Part shown: positions 35,655 to 42,992 of the stretch, one piece after another
How positions within the stretch are numbered: position 1 is the stretch's first letter
Layout of the letters: each line of letters starts with the position of its first letter
Source of the DNA: 43-108 sp001915545
GTDB lineage: Bacteria > Bacteroidota > Bacteroidia > Bacteroidales > Bacteroidaceae
Reading direction: 5' to 3'
DNA length: 64,000 bases
Assembly: GCA_902491215.1 (NCBI GenBank)
Contig: CABUGV010000005.1
Location: 1 to 64,000, forward strand
The notes under the pieces: model-generated
Database searches by the model: none
Told to the model about the DNA's origin: nothing
What the model saw: only the letters and a program-made list of their open reading frames with translations
Made by a program: the position numbers and the translations under genes

Positions 35655-36899
35655 GTGTCTTTTTCATTTTACATAGCAAAGAGATACATTCTCTCAAAGA
35701 AATCGCATCATGCCATAAATATCATATCAGGCATATCTGTATGCGGCGTCGCAATAGCAACAGCCGCACTGGTGTGCATTCTGTCCGTATTCAACGGATT
35801 CCAAGATATGGTTGCAACATTGTTTACTTCGTTTGATCCGGAACTTAAGATTACTCCTGCAGAAGGAAAATTTATAGCTGCAGACGAAAAAGAACTTGAA
35901 GCCATAAAAAACAACCCCAACATAAAAGTTTATACAGAGGTTCTTGAGGACAAAGCCTTATTGGTCACAGGCAAACGCCAGAAAATGGTGACAATCAAAG
36001 GTGTCGATGAGAACTTTGAACAGCTGACCAACATTGACGACATTCTCTACGGTGACGGAACATTTGAACTGAAAATGGATGTCATTGACTATGGAGTGCT
36101 TGGAGTTGGAGTATTAGGAGAGCTTGGAATCGGAACTGATTTCAGCACTCCAATACAAGTATATGCACCAAGAAAGGGAGAACGCATAAACATGACCGAC
36201 CCTAGAGAAAGCTTCAACTGCGAAGAGCTGTACTCTCCGAATGTCGGATTCATGGTCCAGCAGTCAAAATACGACAGAAACTATGCCATAACATCCATAA
36301 GCTTTGCTCGCAGACTTTTCGAGAAGCAAGGCTACGTATCAGCAATAGAACTTAAGCTGAAGAACGGATGCAACATAGACGATGTCAAATCAGAACTCTC
36401 CGCACAGCTTGGGAGCAAATATAAGGTCAAAGACAGGTACGAGCAACAGGAAGATACATTCAAGATTATGAAAATCGAGAAACTTATATCTTACTTGTTC
36501 CTAACATTCATAGTTGCAATCGCATGCTTCAACATACTGAGTTCGCTGTCTATGCTTATTATAGACAAAAAGGACGATGTTATTACATTGCGAAACCTTG
36601 GTGCCGATGACAAAGACATCTCAAGAATATTTCTGTTTGAAGGTCGTATGATAACAACGGCTGGTGCATTGATAGGCATTGCCGTTGGCTTACTGCTGTG
36701 CTATCTGCAGGAAACATACGGATTGATCAAGTTTGGAGGTTCAGCAGGAACATACATAATCGATGCATATCCAGTAAGCGTTCACGCAACGGACATTATT
36801 ACCGTATTCATAACAGTAATTGCCGTAGGATATATATCAGTATGGTATCCTGTCAGATATCTGAGCAGAAAGTTTACCTTGGAAAAGGCTGAAAAATAA
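35655..36899 (+). CDS. LolC/LolE-type FtsX-like permease
   Basis: A 414-residue inner-membrane protein of the MacB/FtsX permease family, closest in layout to LolC/LolE, which release lipoproteins from the inner membrane with an ATPase partner. It has a GTG start at 35655 (SFSFYIAKRYILSKKSHHAI), helix 1 at 20-45, a large periplasmic MacB_PCD domain (about 48-270) and three helices at the C-terminus (YLFLTFIVAIACFNILSSLS, GALIGIAVGLLLCYL, DIITVFITVIAVGYISVWYP). The LolD-type ATPase is not encoded nearby. A lipoprotein gene follows after 35 bases. Confidence 0.88.
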   Translation: MSFSFYIAKRYILSKKSHHAINIISGISVCGVAIATAALVCILSVFNGFQDMVATLFTSFDPELKITPAEGKFIAADEKELEAIKNNPNIKVYTEVLEDKALLVTGKRQKMVTIKGVDENFEQLTNIDDILYGDGTFELKMDVIDYGVLGVGVLGELGIGTDFSTPIQVYAPRKGERINMTDPRESFNCEELYSPNVGFMVQQSKYDRNYAITSISFARRLFEKQGYVSAIELKLKNGCNIDDVKSELSAQLGSKYKVKDRYEQQEDTFKIMKIEKLISYLFLTFIVAIACFNILSSLSMLIIDKKDDVITLRNLGADDKDISRIFLFEGRMITTAGALIGIAVGLLLCYLQETYGLIKFGGSAGTYIIDAYPVSVHATDIITVFITVIAVGYISVWYPVRYLSRKFTLEKAEK

Positions 36900-36934
36900 T
36901 TATTATCAACTAAATACAATAAAACGAAGAGATT

Positions 36935-38635
36935 ATGAATAAAAATTTTTATCTTCTTCTCCCGGCAGCATCTATTGCATTTCTTGCTACAAGCTGTAGC
37001 AAATTGGGAGAGCTGAAATCAGACGCATTCACAGTAACTCCAACACCGCTGGAATGCATCGGCGGAACAGTTCCTGCAACAATCAGTGCAAACATTCCTG
37101 AGAAGTACATGAAGAAGAATGCAGTTGTAACTTGCATTCCAGTTCTCAAGTGGGACGGCGGACAGGCTACAGGAGCAAGTGCAACATTCCAGGGCGAGAA
37201 AGTAGAAGCAAACGCTCAGGTAATTCCTTACAAGACCGGTGGTCACGTTACAATGAGAACTTCATTCCCATTCCAGGAAGGAATGGAAAACAGCGACCTC
37301 TACATGGAATTCAAGGCCATGAAGGGAAAGAAAGAAGTTAAGCTCCCAGCTGTAAAGATCGGCTACGGTACAAACTGCAGCGAACTTCTTGTTAGAAACT
37401 GCATCAAGTCTGCCAACAACGGTGTTGCAAAAGACAACTTCCAGAGAGTTATCAACCAGAAGCAGGCTGCTACAATCAAGTTCCTCATTGCACAGGCTAA
37501 CCTCCGCGGAAGCGAGCTCAACAGCCAGAACGTAAAGGAATTCATTGCAAAGCTCAAAGAAATCAAGTCTGACGAAGAAAGCCTCGTTCTCAACAATATC
37601 GAAATAAGCGCATACGCATCTCCAGATGGTAAGTATGACTTCAACAAGCGTTTGGCTGAGAACCGTGAGAAGAACTCTGAGAAGTTCCTCAACACTCATC
37701 TTCGCAAGAACAAGATTGACACTAACGTTGACGCAAAATACGAAGCTGAAGACTGGGAAGGATTCAAGGAACTCGTATCACAGTCAAACATCCAGGACAA
37801 GGATCTGATTCTCCGAATCCTCTCTATGTACCAGGATCCAGAACAGCGCGAGCAGGAAATCAAGAACATTTCTGTCGTTTACAAGGAACTTGCTGAAGCT
37901 GTTCTTCCTGAACTCCGTCGTGCACGCCTCACAATCAACTACGATGTTATCGGACGTTCTGACGAAGAGATTCTCGACGTAATGGCAAAAGATCCTAAGG
38001 CACTTTCTGTAGAAGAAATGGTATACGCAGGCAACCTCCTTGCCAACAACGACGCTCAGAAGGAAGAGTACTACAAGAAGACTGTACAGGTTTACCCTAA
38101 CGACTACAGAGCTTACAACAACCTCGCTGAGATCGAAATGAGAAAGGGCAACGTAGATGCAGCTAAGAACTACCTCAACCAGGCTCTCAAGGCTAACGCC
38201 AATGCACCTGAAGCTAACGCTAACCTCGGTTTGCTGGCTCTCCAGTCTGGCGACACTAAGTCTGCAGAACTCTACCTCTCAAAGGCTTCTAACTCAAACA
38301 ACGCCAATGAAGCTCTCGGCTACCTGTATCTCTCACAGGGACAGTACACTAAGGCAGCTCAGAACCTCAATGGAGTTTCTTCAAACGGAGCAGCTCTTGC
38401 ACAGATCCTTACAAAGGACTACGCTTCAGCAGAGAAGACTCTCAGCGGCATAAAGAATGGTGATGCTACAACAAGCTACCTCAAGGCTATACTTGCAGCT
38501 CGCCAGGACAACAAGTCAGCTGTTGTTTCAAACCTCAAGAATGCAATATCAGCAGACAGAAGCTATGCTCAGAGAGCAGCAAACGATGTAGAATTCAAGG
38601 CATTTGAAAGCGATATCGAAAGCATCATAAAGTGA
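36935..38635 (+). CDS. Lipoprotein with OmpA-like region and C-terminal TPRs
   Basis: A 566-residue protein with lipobox FLATSC (Cys21). Residues about 30-150 form a beta-rich domain. At about residue 200-360 an OmpA-like region is visible: NNIEISAYASPDGKYDFNKR then LAENREKNSEKFLN, interrupted by an alpha-helical stretch with EDWEGFKELVSQS and rejoined at LTINYDVIG. This pattern also occurs in Bacteroidales DUF3868/fimbria-associated proteins. From about 385 TPRs follow (AAKNYLNQALKANANAPEAN). Codons are strongly biased (AAG, CTC, AAC), unlike neighbours, suggesting very high expression. It may bridge the outer membrane and peptidoglycan. The stop overlaps the next start (GTGA). Confidence 0.8.
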   Translation: MNKNFYLLLPAASIAFLATSCSKLGELKSDAFTVTPTPLECIGGTVPATISANIPEKYMKKNAVVTCIPVLKWDGGQATGASATFQGEKVEANAQVIPYKTGGHVTMRTSFPFQEGMENSDLYMEFKAMKGKKEVKLPAVKIGYGTNCSELLVRNCIKSANNGVAKDNFQRVINQKQAATIKFLIAQANLRGSELNSQNVKEFIAKLKEIKSDEESLVLNNIEISAYASPDGKYDFNKRLAENREKNSEKFLNTHLRKNKIDTNVDAKYEAEDWEGFKELVSQSNIQDKDLILRILSMYQDPEQREQEIKNISVVYKELAEAVLPELRRARLTINYDVIGRSDEEILDVMAKDPKALSVEEMVYAGNLLANNDAQKEEYYKKTVQVYPNDYRAYNNLAEIEMRKGNVDAAKNYLNQALKANANAPEANANLGLLALQSGDTKSAELYLSKASNSNNANEALGYLYLSQGQYTKAAQNLNGVSSNGAALAQILTKDYASAEKTLSGIKNGDATTSYLKAILAARQDNKSAVVSNLKNAISADRSYAQRAANDVEFKAFESDIESIIK

Positions 38636-39645
38636 AAAGTATAAACAAATACATCATTGCCGCAGCCACACTCGTATCAATATACGGGTGTGGCCCTGAC
38701 GGCAATTCTTTCCGAATAAACGGAAGTTTCAAAGACCTCAAAAGCGGTGAATTATATATCTACAACCTGTCAGACAGACAGGGAAAGGTTGATACGGTCC
38801 TAATTAAAAACGGTGAATTCAAATACAAGGGGAATGTATCAGAAACAACGCCTTACATCATTGTTTTCCCAAATGCAATGGAACAAGTCATTTTCGTAAA
38901 CGGCGGAGAAGAAATCACATATAAAGCCGCGGCCAACGACTTGAAGAATTATACGGCCGAAGGAAATGAAGAAAACAAGATGATGAACGAATTCAGGCAG
39001 AATACTGCCAAGATGAATCCGAAACAAATCAGAAACGAGGCAGAAAAAACCATACAGGCGCACGGTGAGTCAGCCGTATCGCTTTATCTTTTCGACAAAT
39101 ATTTCGTTCAAGATGAAAGTGTAAGCGACAGCAAACTGCTGTCTATCATTGCAGAACTGAAAAAGAACCATCCTAAGGACAAATATATACTGGATATAGA
39201 ATCAAAAATAAAGTCCAGAAAAAAGGGTATAAAAGGCTCTGTTATACCCGATTTGACAATCAAGACATTCGAAGACAAAGATATAAAGCTGAAGGAAAAT
39301 TCCGGAAGCAAATGCAAACTGCTGGTATTTTGGGCAACATGGACCAGCGGAAGCTACAATCTATACAGCAAAATCAAGGATTTGAAGAACAGATACGGTG
39401 GACAGCTTGATCTCATCATGATTTCACTGGACACGCAGTACTTCAAATTCGAAAGCTATGTCAAGACAGACACAACCGGTATTAAATATTCATGCGACGG
39501 CCTCGCATGGGACTCCCCGGCAGTAAAAGATTTCGGAGTAGAAGAAATACCGCTGTTCGTACTCGTAGGCAAAGACAACAAAATCATATCCAGAAAGACA
39601 GATTTCGAGGAAATGCGAAAAGAAATGAGCAAAATCCTTGAATAA
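38632..39645 (+). CDS. DUF4369/thioredoxin-like lipoprotein without CXXC
   Basis: A 337-residue lipoprotein (GTG start overlapping the upstream stop by 4 bases; lipobox SIYGC, Cys20). Residues 25-105 are a DUF4369-type beta domain (FRINGSFKDLKSGELYIYNL). From about 200 to the end is a TlpA/ResA-like thioredoxin fold: PDLTIKTFEDKDIKL, LLVFWATWTSGSYN, DLIMISLDTQYFKF and the cis-Pro loop VEEIPLFVLVG. The usual W-C-x-x-C reads W-T-S-G-S, so both redox cysteines are gone. It is therefore not a disulfide reductase; a binding or structural role is inferred. Translational coupling to the OmpA/TPR lipoprotein suggests one complex. Confidence 0.85.
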   Translation: MKSINKYIIAAATLVSIYGCGPDGNSFRINGSFKDLKSGELYIYNLSDRQGKVDTVLIKNGEFKYKGNVSETTPYIIVFPNAMEQVIFVNGGEEITYKAAANDLKNYTAEGNEENKMMNEFRQNTAKMNPKQIRNEAEKTIQAHGESAVSLYLFDKYFVQDESVSDSKLLSIIAELKKNHPKDKYILDIESKIKSRKKGIKGSVIPDLTIKTFEDKDIKLKENSGSKCKLLVFWATWTSGSYNLYSKIKDLKNRYGGQLDLIMISLDTQYFKFESYVKTDTTGIKYSCDGLAWDSPAVKDFGVEEIPLFVLVGKDNKIISRKTDFEEMRKEMSKILE

Positions 39646-39736
39646 TAGCCTAATCCGAACGCCATGCTCTCCCCAAAACAAAAAGGAGAGCACGTTCTAT
39701 TTTCATACAACAAGCACCACTTCTTCATCAAACTAT

Positions 39737-41275
39737 ATGCTAATCAAAGTTTTCAGCGCTACCCTTCAAGGATTGAAGGCATTGCCTGTAACCATAGAAG
39801 TCAATGCCACTGTAGGATTGAAGTTTGTCATGGTCGGTTTACCCGACAACGCAGTCAAGGAAAGCCATGAGAGAATTCTGTCCGCACTTGAAGTCAGCGG
39901 ATACAGGCTTCCGGCCAGACACATAGTCGTAAACATGGCGCCGGCAGACATAAAAAAAGAAGGCTCCGGATTCGATCTACCTCTTGCAATCGGAATACTT
40001 GCATCGGCAGAAAAAATTAAAACCGACCGTCTTAACAGATTCATGCTTGTAGGCGAACTCGGGCTTGACGGAAACATACAACCAATAAAAGGTATCTTGC
40101 CTCTCGCCATCAAGGCGAAAGAACTAGGCTACGAAGGCATATTCGTACCGGCACAGAATGCAAACGAAGCTGCAGTTGTAGAAGGACTTGATGTTTACGG
40201 TGCCGAAAAACTCAGTGATGTAGCTGATTTCTTCAACACCAATAAAGAACTCCCGAAAACAAAAGTAGATATAAAGGAACAATTCTATTTCGGCCAAAAC
40301 AATTTCGATGTAGATTTCGAAGACGTTAAAGGCCAGGAAAATGTCAAAAGAGCATTCGAAGTTGCGGCTGCAGGCGGCCACAACATCATCCTTATCGGCA
40401 GTCCCGGATGCGGAAAATCAATGATGGCCAAACGCTTGCCGTCGATACTTCCTCCGCTCTCCATTGCAGAAAGTCTGGAGACTACGCAGATACATTCCGT
40501 GGCAGGCAAACTCAGCAACGGTTCATCGCTCATCAGCCAACGTCCGTTCCGCTCGCCACACCACACCATAAGCGACGCAGCACTTGTAGGCGGTGGCAAC
40601 ACGTTCATGCCCGGCGAGATATGTCTGGCACACAACGGAGTACTGTTTCTCGACGAACTTCCCGAATTTTCACGTTCTGTCCTCGAAACGCTTCGCCAGC
40701 CGCTCGAAGACCGCATCATCACCATATCGCGCGCCAGATACAGTTTCACACTCCCCTGCTCCTTCATGCTCGTAGCCTCCATGAACCCGTGCCCGTGCGG
40801 CTATCACCACCATCCGACACGCCAGTGCATGTGCTCTCCAGGCCAGATTCAACGCTATATGAACAAGATTTCAGGTCCGCTCATGGACCGCATCGACATA
40901 CAGGTTGAAGTGCAGAGTGTACCGTTCGAAGAAATAGCCGATGCACCAAAAGGAGAACCAAGTTCTGTCATACGTCAAAGGGTAATAAAAGCAAGAAAGA
41001 TTCAGGAAGAACGTTTTGCAGGACTCGACGGAATATACTGCAACGCACAGATGAATTCAAGTCTGCTTCGCAAGTACTCCGTACCAAGCGAAAACGGAAA
41101 CAAAATGCTTCGCACTGCAATGAACCGCCTGAACCTCTCTGCCCGCGCCTACGACAGGATTCTCAAGGTGGCACGAACAATTGCCGACCTGGACGGTTCG
41201 GAAAACATACAAGACAACCACATTGCCGAAGCTATAGGCTACCGCAATCTTGACAGAGAAACGTGGTACGAATAG
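39737..41275 (+). CDS. comM: YifB/ComM family Mg-chelatase-like AAA+ ATPase
   Basis: A 512-residue protein from the ATG at 39737 (MLIKVFSATLQGLKALPVTI), the family's usual start. A ChlI-type N-domain (VGLPDNAVKESHERILSALE) precedes the AAA+ domain with Walker A IGSPGCGKSMMAKRLP, Walker B GVLFLDELPEF and PFRSPHHTIS; a zinc-like cysteine loop (NPCPCGYHHHPTRQCMCSP) and a C-terminal Mg_chelatase_C (LSARAYDRILKVARTIADLD) follow. In Vibrio and Haemophilus ComM is a branch-migration helicase for natural transformation; here the role is inferred by homology only. Confidence 0.93.
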   Translation: MLIKVFSATLQGLKALPVTIEVNATVGLKFVMVGLPDNAVKESHERILSALEVSGYRLPARHIVVNMAPADIKKEGSGFDLPLAIGILASAEKIKTDRLNRFMLVGELGLDGNIQPIKGILPLAIKAKELGYEGIFVPAQNANEAAVVEGLDVYGAEKLSDVADFFNTNKELPKTKVDIKEQFYFGQNNFDVDFEDVKGQENVKRAFEVAAAGGHNIILIGSPGCGKSMMAKRLPSILPPLSIAESLETTQIHSVAGKLSNGSSLISQRPFRSPHHTISDAALVGGGNTFMPGEICLAHNGVLFLDELPEFSRSVLETLRQPLEDRIITISRARYSFTLPCSFMLVASMNPCPCGYHHHPTRQCMCSPGQIQRYMNKISGPLMDRIDIQVEVQSVPFEEIADAPKGEPSSVIRQRVIKARKIQEERFAGLDGIYCNAQMNSSLLRKYSVPSENGNKMLRTAMNRLNLSARAYDRILKVARTIADLDGSENIQDNHIAEAIGYRNLDRETWYE

Positions 41276-41308
41276 GTTTCAGGCACATCAAGATACACAA
41301 ACACAGAG

Positions 41309-42610
41309 ATGAAACACGCAATATCAATAATTCTGCAGATAATCATATTCGCCTCACCGCTGCATGCACAGCAGATGTGGAAATACGACTTCATTGTGCC
41401 CAACGACGGTTCCTTCACCGAAGCAATACGAAAGGCCAATCAACGTCCCGACAAAAGCAAACGCTTCAGAATATTCGTGCGTTCAGGCAACTATAGGGTG
41501 AAGGGCGGACAAACCACAGCGACATCATACGTCGACGGCAGGGAAGTCACATACTCCGTACCTGTAACGACGCTCACAGCCCCAAATACATCTATCATCG
41601 GTGAGGGTATGGCCAATTCGCAGGTGGAGAACTGTCCCCGACATGAAGGACTGACACAGACTTCCACTCTTTTTCTCAACGGAGCTGACAGCACATACAT
41701 TCAGGACATCGAACTGTGGTCGAACTACAGAGACGACCCTAAAGCCTGCAACGAGAAAGTAGTGGCGCTCAATGAAAAGAACTGCACAGGCAACATTCTC
41801 AAGAACGTCAGTCTTATAGGTTTGAAAAATGCCTACTACACATCCGACAGCGGACGCACGTATCTCGAGGACTGCACCATCGAAGGCACTACAGACATCA
41901 TAAGCGGAGGAGGCACAGTGCTTTTCAACCGCTGCCAGATAAAGATTTCACCGCGAGGACACAACATGAGAAGAAGGGCTGTCACAGCACCGTCAACACT
42001 GCAGAATCAGCCTTACGAATACATATTCAACGACTGCACCATCGAAGGCGATACTTCGGCCAACAAGCGCTTCGTTCTCGGTCATCCGTGGAAAAACAGT
42101 CCACGCACCGTATTCCTCAATACAATAATGGAAGTTGTTCCTGCTCCATCTGGTTGGGACGACCTCTACGGCGACACACCTGCACTTTTTGCCGAATACG
42201 GAAGCATGACTCCCGACTTCCAGCTCATAGACACCAGCATGAGAAAGAAATCATTCAAGGATAAGACCGGAGCTTACGTTGATGCAGGATTCGATGTCGT
42301 ACTGTCGCCCGAAGAAGCAGAACACTATACCATCGACAGCATCTTCAGTACCTGGATTCCAGAAAATGCAACCATGCAGGTCGTTCCTCCGATACCGACT
42401 CTCAACGGACGCACACTGACATGGGAAAGCGTACCAGAAGCATCATGCTATGCCATCGTACGCGACAACGCAGTAATCGACTTCACCACATCCAACAAAT
42501 ACATCATACCGCGAGGAACGTACGAAGGAGCATGCTTCTCCATCAGATGTGCAAACTGGTATGGAGGACTAGGACACAAGTCGGCCGAAGTGGTCTATCC
42601 GCAACGCTGA
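41309..42610 (+). CDS. Pectinesterase-like (CE8 fold) secreted protein with altered catalytic residues
   Basis: A 433-residue protein with a signal peptide (IILQIIIFASPLHAQ) and a right-handed beta-helix of pectin methylesterase type. The motif order is recognisable: VVAL (150-154), GLKNAYY (171-177) in place of the QDTLY region, GTTDIISG (193-200) for the VDFIFG region and LGHPW (257-261) for LGRPW. The nucleophile Asp196 and Trp261 are kept, but the expected Gln, Gln-Asp pair and Arg appear as Lys150, Lys173-Asn174 and His259. Normal esterase activity is therefore doubtful. A C-terminal fibronectin-like segment (TLTWESVPEASCYAIVRDNA) follows. It precedes a polysaccharide lyase gene. Confidence 0.8.
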   Translation: MKHAISIILQIIIFASPLHAQQMWKYDFIVPNDGSFTEAIRKANQRPDKSKRFRIFVRSGNYRVKGGQTTATSYVDGREVTYSVPVTTLTAPNTSIIGEGMANSQVENCPRHEGLTQTSTLFLNGADSTYIQDIELWSNYRDDPKACNEKVVALNEKNCTGNILKNVSLIGLKNAYYTSDSGRTYLEDCTIEGTTDIISGGGTVLFNRCQIKISPRGHNMRRRAVTAPSTLQNQPYEYIFNDCTIEGDTSANKRFVLGHPWKNSPRTVFLNTIMEVVPAPSGWDDLYGDTPALFAEYGSMTPDFQLIDTSMRKKSFKDKTGAYVDAGFDVVLSPEEAEHYTIDSIFSTWIPENATMQVVPPIPTLNGRTLTWESVPEASCYAIVRDNAVIDFTTSNKYIIPRGTYEGACFSIRCANWYGGLGHKSAEVVYPQR

Positions 42611-42662
42611 ACAAGGATATATCTCATAGGACAAAAACACCATAGCATAAATATATCGGTAA

Positions 42663-42702
42663 ATGCCGGCCATGCACATGAAGGCGTGCATGGGCCGGCA
42701 TT
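42663..42702 (+). terminator. Terminator after the pectinesterase-like gene
   Basis: AATGCCGGCCATGCAC and GTGCATGGGCCGGCATT form a 16-bp stem with a single bulged G, followed by CTCTTTTT. Confidence 0.8.
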
Positions 42703-42774
42703 CTCTTTTTCAGGCATAAAAATTCTGCATACAAGATGTGTTTTTCGAGTCCAAGCCCCATTATGAAAAATTGC

Positions 42775-42826
42775 AAGCGCTCACGGAATACATTCCGAGC
42801 GCGAGCAATGTCGACCACGAGCGCTC
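42775..42826. repeat. Palindrome-triplet element, copy C
   Basis: Units AAGCGCTC (42775), GAGCGCGA (42797) and GAGCGCTC (42819) are exactly 22 bp apart. The first spacer contains GGAATACATTCC, itself a palindrome. It ends 166 bp before the lyase start codon. Confidence 0.85.
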
Positions 42827-42992
42827 GTAGAATATTCTTCAAGTGAGTGATAATCAAGTCTGAAATAATTTTGGAACAGAAAATGGACCGTTTTATTCCA
42901 AGCCAAACGGTATGAATGAATAAATAAGCATATATTTACATCACGATACTTTCAATCAACAACTAACAAACAATCAACAACAAAATAACACT

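Larger units (their letters stand above)
42611..42992. other. Intergenic region: terminator, repeat copy C, leader
   Basis: About 380 bases between two secreted carbohydrate-active proteins. It holds a strong hairpin (42663-42702), palindrome-triplet copy C (42775-42826) and an AT-rich leader before the lyase gene with only degenerate promoter candidates (TATATTTA at 42931, TACTTTCA near 42957). Confidence 0.6.
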
